From Mesorhizobium sp. M00.F.Ca.ET.216.01.1.1 (lineage in GTDB: Bacteria > Pseudomonadota > Alphaproteobacteria > Rhizobiales > Rhizobiaceae), in assembly GCF_004010325.2 (NCBI RefSeq), contig NZ_SADR02000017.1, positions 62,001-126,000 of the forward strand: a stretch of 64,000 nt of DNA, read 5' to 3'. Of this stretch, positions 54,701 to 62,730 are shown one piece after another. The notes below the pieces were generated by a model, which was not told the origin of the DNA, searched no databases, and worked only from the letters and a program-made list of their open reading frames with translations. The translations under genes were made by a program, and so were the position numbers. The first letter of the stretch is position 1. Every line of letters begins with the position of its first letter.

Positions 54701-55044
54701 AAGCCAGCTTCGGCGGCTTCCCGCACCACCGCGTAGCGCACGTCGGCGGCCGAATCATTCGCGTGATATCGAATTCCAAGGACAGCTAAGGGTCTGATCC
54801 AGTCCCAAGCCCCCCCGGCGCGTTCCCGGCGATACCACTCGGCTGTGAAAGCAACGAACAAAGCCTGACCATGGGAGTCGTTCAGCGCGGTCGGTCCATG
54901 GCGTTTTAGGACCTCCCGAACGCCCTCGAACTCTTGTCGGCTGAATCGGTAGCGATAAAGTGGGCGCCCATCAGGGAGCGATAATCCGCGCGATCGGAAT
55001 AAGGCCTCGTAAGCGCCGCGTAGACCTAGACGCGGCTCGTCCAT
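51781..55044 (-). CDS. druH: Large unknown protein upstream of the helicase, DruH-like (STY4851/ECs_5259 type)
   Basis: This 1,087-residue protein has no enzyme motif visible. The N-terminus is helical and basic (GLRGAYEALFRSRGLSLPDG, LYRYRFSRQEFEGVREVLKR, FVAFTAEWYRRERAGGAW). The middle is beta-rich with repeated short domains, and the C-terminus is Leu/Arg/Glu-rich (SAFRTRIDELERRLERLELP, possibly coiled coil). Its size and its place directly before a 2,000-residue DUF1998 helicase, with overlapping stop and start, match DruH of Druantia type III. From memory that family is annotated STY4851/ECs_5259; the match was not tested. Confidence 0.6.
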   Translation of the reverse strand: MDEPRLGLRGAYEALFRSRGLSLPDGRPLYRYRFSRQEFEGVREVLKRHGPTALNDSHGQALFVAFTAEWYRRERAGGAWDWIRPLAVLGIRYHANDSAADVRYAVVREAAEAGLKRWRRPQPTDVPLLFGVVRETGFPAAAIKEGTLGLWLKRSILAIEMGFTPAEAVASEAWRAGETLVQALVEPAVALSTVIVRFRQQLPPLHERNDRDPVLHLDSVVPAWRNDLPFDLEEGDFRSLVEDLVRTRRVEGGALAASRLLRRTAEGWAPRAELTLSGELDVVRTSPQLQAAMEGATRLRIFPRGDLPGLNRPIAVLEQVESDEATAWESRPLVKAFEVPARLNQAIRLAAVAGETLVEEFTAFAGEPVDAPVLLFQPDPGVDFENALELRFIGSSPFRSTRPWLAMAVTQEARSALKFEHPPSDLGDCILDGRCLLAFVGQASLDLGDGRLTWRSAAEREDTKRLILTGETLRRVRETVFLGTPKAWLSDGQHHTLVSSEDLIWRSLGRGSWRSSNKHAPLGRVEIAMRRGGELVAWTCADVAPRELVLSGEPRTHSLKIENLLGASVAAKGGQILPISRNGDDARVDLRLHTPGAMLHVALRWDTQLDLTLADPIAEPLLLTPDMRPAVSRAQISIDRLHGFRLLAPGGRDLWLVVRQGAGQPVQATRRIDGLVPLSAFQDELRDLLGSFPDLDAEVRLSWAGRGDHFAEIAWYDEDQPLVAEKGISPFSGLSSILGWNLDALALTQPTAKLSNNLPRLSLQELQTRLLQELGPGPWLIFGRTNDGTSLRPKVVAQPPGDDDRGSALRLAFRIARRDARDDAFATVLKHPEALNRADLRLLVDLSVAARDRNVPVPAIDALRSLCRAPQAAPWILSTCDTLEERDAVIRLQSELPFLWCATEVEHWVSAFRTRIDELERRLERLELPTADAGRNVAAALGQIADLEPGLATHAWITFLLVAPRADLEPGLIGRLCRRPKETLRELAEAFVTRQSEHREPPTGLHLAGLLPERRELWERYDPAFADLIAAPLVAARMAAGKLHQNPQVVGRCRAAWLHDRQLFESALAVALGRETIDPGTTQRMDL

Positions 55045-55618
55045 ATTTCCCCCCAGGCTCCCAATTCAGATTGTGACACACTGTGCATTAGTTGTGAAGT
55101 TTTCCTCTGCGAGCAGGCCGCCTAGAGGGCGAGAGCGGACTTTTCGACAATAGGAACGATTTCGAAGACAATTTCGACGGCCTCGGCAGGCCGCTTGCAC
55201 GGTCGTCGTTCAGCTTCCCCGAACTATCTTCGCGGAACGATTCCCAATGGCAGCTATTAGCGCGACTACGACCTGGAGCATGGTCATCGGCAACGACTAC
55301 TTCCTGGGAGGAGACAATTTGCGTCTATGGCCGACGTGGGCGCATTGCGGACCAACAGCGTTGGGCCGGATGCGACCGGAAGCTTCAGGAGAAAAAGACC
55401 TCCTAGGCGGATAGTTCCACGTCGCCGTGTCCGGCTTATAGCGGACATTCGGCAATTTGGCAGCGAATGACCACATTGTGACAATCTTGCCGAAGACGAA
55501 CGTCTAACCTAAACCCCCATCCAGGACATCAACCAAATTGGAGCCACTGTTTGGGACCGGGCGTAGTTGCGACGTTTGCCCTGTCCGGACGTGTGAGCAA
55601 ATGCCGTGGGCAACCGTG
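55045..55618. other. Gap at the right of the Druantia-like pair
   Basis: About 570 bases with no credible gene. Near 55065 to 55090 on the minus strand is GTGTGTCACAATCTG, upstream of the GGGGGG ribosome region of the DruH-like gene, and probably part of its promoter. The remainder has scattered stop codons in all frames. Confidence 0.4.
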
Positions 55619-56293
55619 ATGCGTGCATTTTTTCGTTCGGTTGCTGCGATGATCGTGATGTCCGGCCTGGCAGGTTGCACCAGCATTTCTTACTACGCAC
55701 AATCCTTGAAGGGTCACGTGGAGATCATGGCGGCGCGCCAGGATGTCGAAGAGCTGATCGACGATCCTTCGATCCCTGGGACATTACGCGCTCGAATGGA
55801 ATCGGCGAGCGCCATCCGACAGTTTGCGATAGATGAACTAGCGCTTCCAGACAACAATAGCTACCGCAGCCATGTCAACGTTGGTCGGGACGCCGTGACA
55901 TGGGCCGTCTTCGCAGCGTCGGAATTCTCGCTGACGCCACGAACATGGTGCTTTCCGGTGTTCGGATGCGTTCCGTACCGAGGATACTTCTCCAAAAGGT
56001 CTGCGATTGAAACCGCTGTCGCACTTCAGAGGCAGGGCCTGGACGTCTATCTGACGGGCATCACTGCATTTTGCACGCTTGGCTGGTCAAGTGACCCGCT
56101 GCTAAGCACCATGCTCAGCCAAGATGAAACGTATCTTGCAGGGCTCGTGTTCCATGAATTGGCCCACCTCACGTCACGCCGCGCTGCCGAAAATAAGCCT
56201 GCATCACCTTGCGGCTCGAACGGTTGTTCTGCGCCAGCCTGGTCGGATCGAGCACCGCCTGTTCTATCCCCTCTCGCGTCAGCGCCGCTTTGA
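55619..56293 (+). pseudogene. Lipoprotein aminopeptidase (PF10023) cut off at the active site
   Basis: The ATG at 55619 begins a lipoprotein signal with lipobox SGLAGC. The sequence then follows the predicted-aminopeptidase family closely: SISYYAQSLKGHVEIMAARQ, DELALPDNNSYRSHVNVGRD, TWCFPVFGCVPYRGYFSK and TLGWSSDPLLSTML. It reaches the zinc motif FHELAHL and loses homology there (about 56166), after which about 42 unrelated residues run to the stop. Intact members are about 350 residues long. The break coincides with the 3' end of the minus-strand gene at 56169, so a recombination joined the two. Confidence 0.85.
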
Positions 56294-56384
56294 GCGCCGC
56301 GATATTTGCATCGATGTCGGCATTGTTCGCCCGGAGCGATGCATAGATGCTGTCGGTCGCCTCGGCCACGGTCGGCTCGCTCAC
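56169..56384 (-). CDS. Small conserved hypothetical protein
   Basis: This 71-residue protein has a GTG start at 56384, six bases after AAGGAG. It is a helical acidic-then-basic protein: EPTVAEATDSIYASLRANNA, DIDANIAALKAALTREGIEQ, DPTRLAQNNRSSRKVMQAYF. Its tail FRQRGVT marks the edge of foreign DNA against the truncated aminopeptidase gene. Similar small genes occur in rhizobial mobile regions, as far as I recall. The function is unknown. Confidence 0.65.
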   Translation of the reverse strand: MSEPTVAEATDSIYASLRANNADIDANIAALKAALTREGIEQAVLDPTRLAQNNRSSRKVMQAYFRQRGVT

Positions 56385-56719
56385 GGGTGTACTCCTTCGG
56401 CTGTTCGGGCGGCGGCTTAACACAGATCAGCGGCTTCGCCATACCGATAAGACGGCTGATGGGCGGCAACAGTATCCCCTGGGACTTAAAAGGGATACCG
56501 ATGACGCGCGCCAACGGCTCGCTGCTTTCGGGAAATGGTGTCGCCCGTGGTGAACGGCCGATATGGCGGCCCGTTACTGTCGCCTACCTGGGCCGGAACC
56601 AGACTCGCGGACTGTTTACGCCCATTGACTCCCGGAGGTCAGGCGCGCGACCCGGATCAGGATTCGGGCCAGTGCGGTCGTAGTGGGCAGGAGCAGCGAA
56701 AGAATCTTTTTTCGCTGAA

Positions 56720-57358
56720 TCAGCGCAGAAGTCCGTCACTCTCGAATTCGTCCCAGCCCTTCAGTTTCTGACGTGACACCTCGTCCCGAGTGCTGTCAGG
56801 CGCAGACGCGGCCCTGCGGCCGCTCTTTTGCGCACGCTTCAGGGCGGCCTTTCCGGCGGCCCGCCGCCTATTCTCTGCAGCAGCTATCGCGTCGTCCTCG
56901 CGCCAGACCGTAACCAAGTCGCGATCGAGCACGTCCTCGATGTGACGTGGGTCAAACACGTGAAAAGTTACCTTCCTTGCGCGACCACGAAGTTTCACCG
57001 TACGTGTGCCTGTGCTTTGCAAGCGGCCGTCCTTGAGCCACCGGTGCCGCTCTGCCGAAGAGATCGTCAGGATGTCTTCGACTTCACGGGGAATTACGGG
57101 CAGGCCTTCGATGCCTTCCAGCGTTTTGGACACAATCGCCGACGCAGTCCGGAAATCGCCATAGGCGCCTTCCGGCATGCGCAAGGTGAGCACCCCGACC
57201 TCGATACCGAGCAGCTTTTTCGCCGCCAAAGGCAGGTGGGCTCGCACTTCGCGAACGATCCCTCTGGCTCGGACCGATGACCCAAGCGTGGCCGCAGACG
57301 GGAGCGTCCACCCTTCGATCAAATTCGCAGCTGCATCCATTTTCTGGCGTGTGGACAT
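56720..57358 (-). CDS. Hypothetical protein near integrase 2
   Basis: This 212-residue protein has no recognised domain. The N-terminal part looks DNA-binding or adaptor-like (RQKMDAAANLIEGWTLPSAA, EVEDILTISSAERHRWLKDG). A central segment (GRLQSTGTRTVKLRGRARKV, FHVFDPRHIEDVLDRDLVTV) resembles helix-turn-helix proteins whose site is followed by a phrase like W-R-E-D-D. The C-terminus is basic. Rhizobial island genes of this kind are common but uncharacterised. Confidence 0.6.
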   Translation of the reverse strand: MSTRQKMDAAANLIEGWTLPSAATLGSSVRARGIVREVRAHLPLAAKKLLGIEVGVLTLRMPEGAYGDFRTASAIVSKTLEGIEGLPVIPREVEDILTISSAERHRWLKDGRLQSTGTRTVKLRGRARKVTFHVFDPRHIEDVLDRDLVTVWREDDAIAAAENRRRAAGKAALKRAQKSGRRAASAPDSTRDEVSRQKLKGWDEFESDGLLR

Positions 57359-57638
57359 GGGCCTTAGATATGTCTCCCATCATGTCGGCTTCAACAAGTG
57401 TGGAATCAGCTAGCGCGGCGCTCCGGCACTGGCCTTGAACCATGCCTTGTTCCAGCCCTCGCTAGATCGCAGCGCTCTCGGCCTTCGTCGGATCACCCAT
57501 TCCGCCTTCAGGCCGCCAGGTTCCCCAGGGATGTCCGCTTCGGGAGAGCGGCAACGCAGGCCTCAACGGCCGCTATGCAGCGTAAACCGGACGTTCGCGA
57601 TACGTGCCGGACAGCTGGCTGCCCGCATCTGATTGAGT
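57359..57638. other. Short gap before integrase 2
   Basis: About 280 bases with no gene and no repeat of the tRNA-Phe 3' end found by eye. Confidence 0.5.
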
Positions 57639-58829
57639 TTACCCGCGCGTTCCGGCGTTCTCAATTTTTTCCAGATAATCTGCCCACCACTGCATCATCT
57701 TGACGCGCTCTTCCCAGTGCTCCGCCCGGGCATAGGCGCGCCGAACGTCGTTATTTTCAATATGAGCCAGCTGTCGCTCTACGGCGTCTGGATGCCACTT
57801 GCCGCATTCGTTCAACAGAGTTGATGCCGTTGCTCGGAAGCCATGGGCCGTTGCTTCATTCTTGCTGAAACCCATGCGACGCAGGGCGGCGTTGAGTGTA
57901 TTGTCGGAAATCGGACGAGAAGGCGATCGCACGCTTGGAAACAGCAGCGTCCCAGCGCCGGAGATTTTTTTAAGCTCGGCCAGGATATCCAAAGCCTGCG
58001 TTGAAAGAGGAACGCGGTGCGGTCGTCGCATTTTCATTCGCGCTTCCGGGATAGTCCATACCGAACTTTCGAAGTCGAACTCCCCCCATTCGGCAGCGCG
58101 AAGCTCACCGGGGCGGGGAAACAGCAGCGCCATCAACCTCAGAGCCGCTCGGGTTGCGGGCTGTCCGTCGAATGTCTCGATCGCACGCAGCAAGCCGCCG
58201 AATGCCTTCGGATCGGTAATGGCGGCACGCGGCGTGACCGTTGGCCTGATGAGAGCGCCCCTCAGCGCGGACGTGGGGTCAGTGTCGGCGCGTGCAGTGG
58301 CGATGGCGTATCGAAAGACGCTGCCAATGGTCGAGCGCAGCCGCCTGGCCGACTCGTATCGACCGCGCACCTCCACGCTACGAAGGGCAGCAAGGATAGT
58401 GGCCGCATCAATGTCCCGAATGCACTTGTGCCCACAGGTGAGATAGGCGAAGTCGAGTAGCCATTTGACCTTGGTGATAGTCCGGTCGGCACGTCCCTCT
58501 TTCTTCAGCTTGTCCACATATTCCTCGGCGATTGATCGAAAGCTGTCCTTTGCCGAACCGACCTTTCGCAACTTGCGTTCCTGCGCGGGATCGATGCCAG
58601 TGAGGAGGAGACGTTTGGCGTCATCGCGCGCCTTGCGTGCTTCGGCGAGCGAAATAAGGGGATAGCTGCCCAACGCCAGAAGCTTCTGCTTGCCGTCAAA
58701 TCGATAGGCGAGGCGCCATAGGCGGGATCCGGTGGGCTGCACCCAGAGCTGGAGCCCGCCACCATCAGACAATTTCAATAGCTTGGAAGCAGGACGGGCA
58801 TTTCGGCATTTCACGTCGGAAAGGGCCAT
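57639..58829 (-). CDS. P4-type tyrosine integrase (island integrase 2, tRNA-Phe site)
   Basis: This 396-residue P4-like integrase has the DUF4102 N-terminus (LSDVKCRNARPASKLLKLSDGGGLQLWV, read in parts) and RFDGKQKLLALGSYPLISLAEAR. Catalytic residues lie in LLFPRPGELRAAEW (Arg), EATAHGFRATASTLLN (His-x-x-Arg), LAHIENNDVRRAYARAEH (His and nucleophile Tyr). The start at 58829 has GGGAGGTG eight bases upstream; the frame extends 18 codons further. It lies 214 bases from the tRNA-Phe 3' end and reads away from it. Its type and site match the integrase of Mesorhizobium symbiosis islands. Confidence 0.92.
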   Translation of the reverse strand: MALSDVKCRNARPASKLLKLSDGGGLQLWVQPTGSRLWRLAYRFDGKQKLLALGSYPLISLAEARKARDDAKRLLLTGIDPAQERKLRKVGSAKDSFRSIAEEYVDKLKKEGRADRTITKVKWLLDFAYLTCGHKCIRDIDAATILAALRSVEVRGRYESARRLRSTIGSVFRYAIATARADTDPTSALRGALIRPTVTPRAAITDPKAFGGLLRAIETFDGQPATRAALRLMALLFPRPGELRAAEWGEFDFESSVWTIPEARMKMRRPHRVPLSTQALDILAELKKISGAGTLLFPSVRSPSRPISDNTLNAALRRMGFSKNEATAHGFRATASTLLNECGKWHPDAVERQLAHIENNDVRRAYARAEHWEERVKMMQWWADYLEKIENAGTRG

Positions 58830-59043
58830 TTGTGGGACACCTCCCTTTGGCTGTTTCGATACCATCAGGATGTCCAGTACCAACGGAAATACCAGCCCTC
58901 CGCCTCGTTAGACCAAATACGCCGAAATTCCATGAAACGCGCTCAATCGCGCCATCCTTCCCAAAAAGATGAACGATTTCAGTTGTTTGTGCAAACAGAA
59001 GCGTAGAAGATTCGGCGAAAGGGAGTGTCGGGAGAGGAGGGGA

Positions 59044-59119
<76 letters not shown>

Positions 59120-59316
59120 CTGTTCCGGTACGCGGGCAATTCTGCATACCGGATTTCACGAAAGCGCCACGGGCGTCCCTTGAAAGCGCGTGGGTTATAG
59201 CACGGGAATCCGACCTGTCCAGCGCCTAAGCGTTGATTTTGGGCAGGAAACGAGAAGCAGTTGGGGGAGCCAAATTCTCCGTCAGGCGCGCGAATGCTCA
59301 GCCGTCCCGAACTGCC

Positions 59317-59508
59317 TCATTTCTGGTCGTCGGGCTCTTCCTCGTCGTCGCGGGCGGGGATGACGTAGGCGCCCTTCAGCCAGCGGTTGAGGTCGATATC
59401 CTTGCAGCGCGTCGAGCAAAACGGATAGGTCTCGCGTGCCGACGGCTTGCCGCATTCGGGGCAGGGGCGCCTGGGGCGCAGCGGCGTCACCTTGTCGCCC
59501 GACGTCAC
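59317..59508 (-). CDS. yacG: YacG zinc-finger protein (DNA gyrase inhibitor family)
   Basis: This 63-residue protein has the treble-clef zinc site C-P-E-C-G-K-P and C-S-T-R-C-K-D-I-D-L-N-R-W-L, ending in an acidic tail EEEPDDQK. E. coli YacG binds GyrB and inhibits gyrase. The GTG start at 59508 overlaps the maf stop as GTGA, so translation is coupled; the longer frame is rejected. Confidence 0.9.
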   Translation of the reverse strand: MTSGDKVTPLRPRRPCPECGKPSARETYPFCSTRCKDIDLNRWLKGAYVIPARDDEEEPDDQK

Positions 59509-60134
59509 GGCCGCGCTCCCGACAGCCAGTTGACATGCACCTTGAACCCCTCGCCGCTCAAAAGCGCCACCGTCTCGTAGAGCGGCAGGCCGACGACGTT
59601 GGTGTAGGACCCGACAAGCTTGACGACGAACGCTCCGGCCAAACCCTGGACGGCATAGCCGCCGGCCTTGCCGCGCCATTCGCCCGAGGCGACATAGGCA
59701 TCGATCTCTTCGCGCGGCAGCCGCTTGAAACGCACCCTGGTCTCGACCAGCCGCTGGCGCAGCTTGCCGCCCGGCGTGATCAGGCAGAGGCCGGAATAGA
59801 CCCGGTGCGAGCGGCCTGAGAGCAGGCCTAGGCAGTTGGAGGCGTCGTCGATCGTCTCGGCCTTGGGCAGGATGCGCCGCCCGACGGCGACCACCGTGTC
59901 GGCGGCCAACACGAAGCTTGGCGCATGGTCGGCTTCCGTCATCAGCGACGCCAGCGCCTTCTCGGCCTTTTCCTTCGACAGCCGTTTGGCCAGCGAGCGC
60001 GGATGCTCGGCGCGCAGCGGCGTCTCGTCGACATCGGCGGGTAGCACGCGGTCTGGCTCAATGCCGGCCTGCTGCAGCAGTTCGATCCGGCGCGGCGAAC
60101 CCGAGGCAAGCACGAGCTTCTGCAAAATGCTCAT
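59505..60134 (-). CDS. maf: Maf-like nucleotide pyrophosphatase
   Basis: Maf proteins hydrolyse non-standard nucleoside triphosphates. This 209-residue copy starts with LVLASGSPRRIELLQQAGIE (the S-x-S-x-R-R substrate loop) and has VLAADTVVAVGRRILPKAE, SGRSHRVYSGLCLI, and the C-terminal GEWRGKAGGYAVQGLAGAFV, which is the full signature. It lies 24 bases after the infA stop and overlaps yacG. Confidence 0.93.
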   Translation of the reverse strand: MSILQKLVLASGSPRRIELLQQAGIEPDRVLPADVDETPLRAEHPRSLAKRLSKEKAEKALASLMTEADHAPSFVLAADTVVAVGRRILPKAETIDDASNCLGLLSGRSHRVYSGLCLITPGGKLRQRLVETRVRFKRLPREEIDAYVASGEWRGKAGGYAVQGLAGAFVVKLVGSYTNVVGLPLYETVALLSGEGFKVHVNWLSGARP

Positions 60135-60158
60135 CGCGATCGCGGCCGGGCTCTTGAT

Positions 60159-60377
60159 CTATTTGAAACGGTAGGTGATGCGGCCCTTGGTCAGGTCGTA
60201 GGGCGTCATCTCGACCAGGACCTTGTCGCCGGTCAGCACGCGGATGCGGTTCTTGCGCATACGGCCGGCCGTGTGGGCAATGATCTCGTGTTCATTTTCG
60301 AGCTTCACCCGGAACATCGCGTTGGGCAGCAGTTCCGTGACGACACCCGGAAACTCGAGGACTTCTTCCTTCGGCAT
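60159..60377 (-). CDS. infA: Translation initiation factor IF-1
   Basis: This 72-residue IF-1 is of standard length: an S1-type OB fold with [49 protein letters not shown] and [15 protein letters not shown]. It binds the ribosomal A site during initiation. It lies in the conserved rhizobial order between the phosphatase and maf genes. Confidence 0.98.
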
Positions 60378-60477
60378 TCGATACCTTTGCTTGGATGGAA
60401 TTTCCAGCGCCCCGGCCGGAATTTGGGCGGAACCTATATGATAATCGCTCGCTTGTGAACATGCTTAAATCGGAGCG

Positions 60478-60906
60478 TTACTCGGGGTCGTCTTTTGCCT
60501 CCGGCGCTAGAAAACGGCTGGATATGCGCGCCTTAAGCCGCTCGCGCACGTCGCGATAGGCGGCCATGATCTGCTCGCGCGTGCCGCCGACATCCGTCGG
60601 GTCCGGCATCGGCCAGTACTCGACATCGACGGCGAGCGAGCGGGTAAGCTCGAGCGCGGCGTGATGCGCTTCCGGCGCCAGCGTGACGATCAGGTCGAAA
60701 TAATTGTCCTCGAGATCGTCCATCATTCTCGGGTGGCGCTCGCCCAGCGACAGGCCTTCCTCGGCCAGCACGGCGTCGACGAACGGATCGCGTTCGCCGC
60801 TGCGCACGCCGGCCGAGGCAACGAAGGTCGAGGCCGGCAGCATCCGGCGCGCCAGTAACTCGGCCATCGGCGAGCGCACGGCATTCATGCCGCACACGAA
60901 CAGCAT
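60478..60906 (-). CDS. Low-molecular-weight phosphatase / arsenate reductase-like protein
   Basis: This 142-residue protein has the P-loop near its start, LFVCGMNAVRSPMAE (C-x5-R-S), and a central DDLEDNYFDLIVTLAPEAHHAA; the tail WPMPDPTDVGGTREQIMAAYR has the conserved D-P of LMW phosphatases. The ATG at 60906 places the Cys at residue 5, so the real start may be a few codons earlier (a CTG about 27 bases upstream is possible). It follows UPF0262 by about 30 bases. Confidence 0.85.
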   Translation of the reverse strand: MLFVCGMNAVRSPMAELLARRMLPASTFVASAGVRSGERDPFVDAVLAEEGLSLGERHPRMMDDLEDNYFDLIVTLAPEAHHAALELTRSLAVDVEYWPMPDPTDVGGTREQIMAAYRDVRERLKARISSRFLAPEAKDDPE

Positions 60907-60935
60907 AGAACGGGGCAGCGGGGCGGCAATCAGAG

Positions 60936-61421
60936 TTAGCCTCGCCAGTGCAGCACGCAGACCAGCGTGAACAGCCGGCGCGCCGTGTCGAAGTCGATGT
61001 CGATCTTGCCGGCGAGCCGGTCCATCAGCGTCTGCGAGCCTTCATTGTGCAAGCCGCGCCGGCCCATGTCGATCGCCTCGATATGGCTGGGCGTCGAGGT
61101 GCGGATGGCCTCGTAATAGCTTTCGCAGATCATGTAATAGTCCTTGACGATGCGCCTCAGCGGCGTCAGCGACAGGATGTGGGTGACCACGGCAGACCCA
61201 TCGTCGCGCATCACCGCGAAGACCAGGCGGGATTCGGCCAGCGATAGCTTCAGCCGGTAAGGCCCGTCACCGTTGTCATTGACCGGCTGAAAGCGGTTTT
61301 CCTCGATCAGGTCGAAGATCGCCACCGCCCGTTCGTGCTCGACATCGGGCGTCGAACGGCCGATCGATTCGTCGAGTTCGACATCGATCAGCCGCGCGCG
61401 GGTTTGATCGTAGTCCGCCAT
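60936..61421 (-). CDS. UPF0262 family protein
   Basis: This 161-residue protein is of the alphaproteobacterial UPF0262 family, with RLIDVELDESIGRSTPDVEH, IFDLIEENRFQPVNDNGDGP, and LRRIVKDYYMICESYYEAIR; the end GKIDIDFDTARRLFTLVCVLHWRG is conserved. Its role is unknown. It begins six bases after the hisD stop, so the two are in one operon. Confidence 0.93.
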   Translation of the reverse strand: MADYDQTRARLIDVELDESIGRSTPDVEHERAVAIFDLIEENRFQPVNDNGDGPYRLKLSLAESRLVFAVMRDDGSAVVTHILSLTPLRRIVKDYYMICESYYEAIRTSTPSHIEAIDMGRRGLHNEGSQTLMDRLAGKIDIDFDTARRLFTLVCVLHWRG

Positions 61422-61427
61422 AGCAGT

Positions 61428-62720
61428 CTAAAGGTTCAGCCGTATGGCGACGGAGCGTCCGTGCGCGTCGAGGCCTTCCGCTTTGGCCAGTGCGATGGCC
61501 GCCGGCGCCAGCGCCCGCAGTTGCTCCGGCCCGAGCTTCAGGATCGAGGTGCGCTTGACGAAATCGAGCACCGAAAGTCCGGACGAGAAGCGCGCCGAGC
61601 GCGCCGTCGGCAGCACGTGGTTGGAGCCGCCGACATAGTCGCCGATGACTTCCGGCGTATGGCGGCCGAGAAACACCGCACCGGCGTTGCGCATGCGCGC
61701 CAGGAAGGCTTCCGGCTCGTCGATGGCGAGCTCCACATGCTCGGCGGCGATGCGGTCGACCAGCGGCAGCGACGCCTCGATCCTCTGAACCAGGATCACC
61801 GCGCCAAAATCGCGCCAGCTCGCCGCCGCCGTCGCGGCGCGCGACAGCCCCTTCAACTGGCGTTCGACCGCCTGTTCGACCGCTTTGGCGAATCCGGCAT
61901 CGTCGGTGATCAGGATCGACTGCGCCGACACGTCGTGTTCCGCCTGGGCAAGCAGGTCGGCGGCGATCCAGTCGGGATCGTTGCTGCCGTCGGCCACGAC
62001 AAGCACTTCCGACGGCCCGGCGATCATGTCGATGCCGACGGTGCCGAACACCTGGCGCTTGGCCGCCGCGACATAGGCATTGCCCGGCCCGACGATCTTG
62101 GCGACGGGCTTTATCGTCTCGGTTCCGTGGGCAAGAGCCGCGATCGCCTGCGCGCCGCCGACACGGTAGATCTCGGAGATACCGGTCAGATCCGCCGCCA
62201 CCAGCACCAGCGGATTGATGATGCCGTGGGGCGCCGGCACCGCCATGACGATGCGCTCGACGCCGGCGACGCTGGCCGGCACGGCGCTCATCAGCACCGA
62301 GCTTGGATAGCTCGCCGTGCCGCCCGGCACATAGAGCCCGACTGCCTCGATCGCCGTCCAGCGCGAGCCGAGCTCGACACCGGCAGCGTCCGTATAGCGG
62401 TCGTCCTGCGGACGCTGCCGCTCGTGATGGGCACGGATGCGGTCACGCGCGAACTTGAGCGCCTCGATTGTCTGCGGGTCGGCGGCATCGTAAGCTTGGG
62501 CGATGTCGTCTTTCGAGACGGCGATGCCGAGGCTTCTCAGGTCGGCCTGTTCGAATTTCTGCGTATAGTCGACAAGCGCCGCGTCGCCCTCGGCGCACAC
62601 GCGCGTGATGATCTCGCGCACCACGGCATCGACATCGGCGGACACTTCCCGCTTGGTCAAAAGGAATGCGGCGAAGCGCTGCTCGAAATCGGCGTCGGAC
62701 TGACGAAGAGTGATGGCCAT
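61428..62720 (-). CDS. hisD: Histidinol dehydrogenase
   Basis: HisD carries out the last two oxidations of histidine synthesis. This 430-residue zinc enzyme has AVGLYVPGGTASYPSSVLMS, VGPGNAYVAAAKRQVFGTVG, IDMIAGPSEVLVVAD, RIAAEHVELAIDEPEAF and VGGSNHVLPTARSARFSSGL. The start at 62720 gives the standard length; the frame extends 30 codons further. It begins ten bases after the DUF2948 stop. Confidence 0.97.
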   Translation of the reverse strand: MAITLRQSDADFEQRFAAFLLTKREVSADVDAVVREIITRVCAEGDAALVDYTQKFEQADLRSLGIAVSKDDIAQAYDAADPQTIEALKFARDRIRAHHERQRPQDDRYTDAAGVELGSRWTAIEAVGLYVPGGTASYPSSVLMSAVPASVAGVERIVMAVPAPHGIINPLVLVAADLTGISEIYRVGGAQAIAALAHGTETIKPVAKIVGPGNAYVAAAKRQVFGTVGIDMIAGPSEVLVVADGSNDPDWIAADLLAQAEHDVSAQSILITDDAGFAKAVEQAVERQLKGLSRAATAAASWRDFGAVILVQRIEASLPLVDRIAAEHVELAIDEPEAFLARMRNAGAVFLGRHTPEVIGDYVGGSNHVLPTARSARFSSGLSVLDFVKRTSILKLGPEQLRALAPAAIALAKAEGLDAHGRSVAIRLNL

Positions 62721-62730
62721 CGGATGCGGC

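Noticed and set aside
45716..55044. DISARM or 7-deazaguanine (Dpd) system
   Set aside because: DISARM would need separate DrmA and DrmB proteins and Dpd would need a DpdA-type enzyme; neither is seen. The separate PLD gene and methyltransferase kept DISARM in mind, but the single 2,021-residue helicase with MZB domain fits DruE better.
56170..56293. C-terminal 42 codons of the aminopeptidase frame as a real domain
   Set aside because: They are the complement of the minus-strand gene at 56169 to 56384, which has its own start and ribosome site.
57359..57700. A direct repeat of the tRNA-Phe 3' end marking the far end of an element
   Set aside because: None was found here or elsewhere in the window by eye; a proper search is needed before any att pair is claimed.
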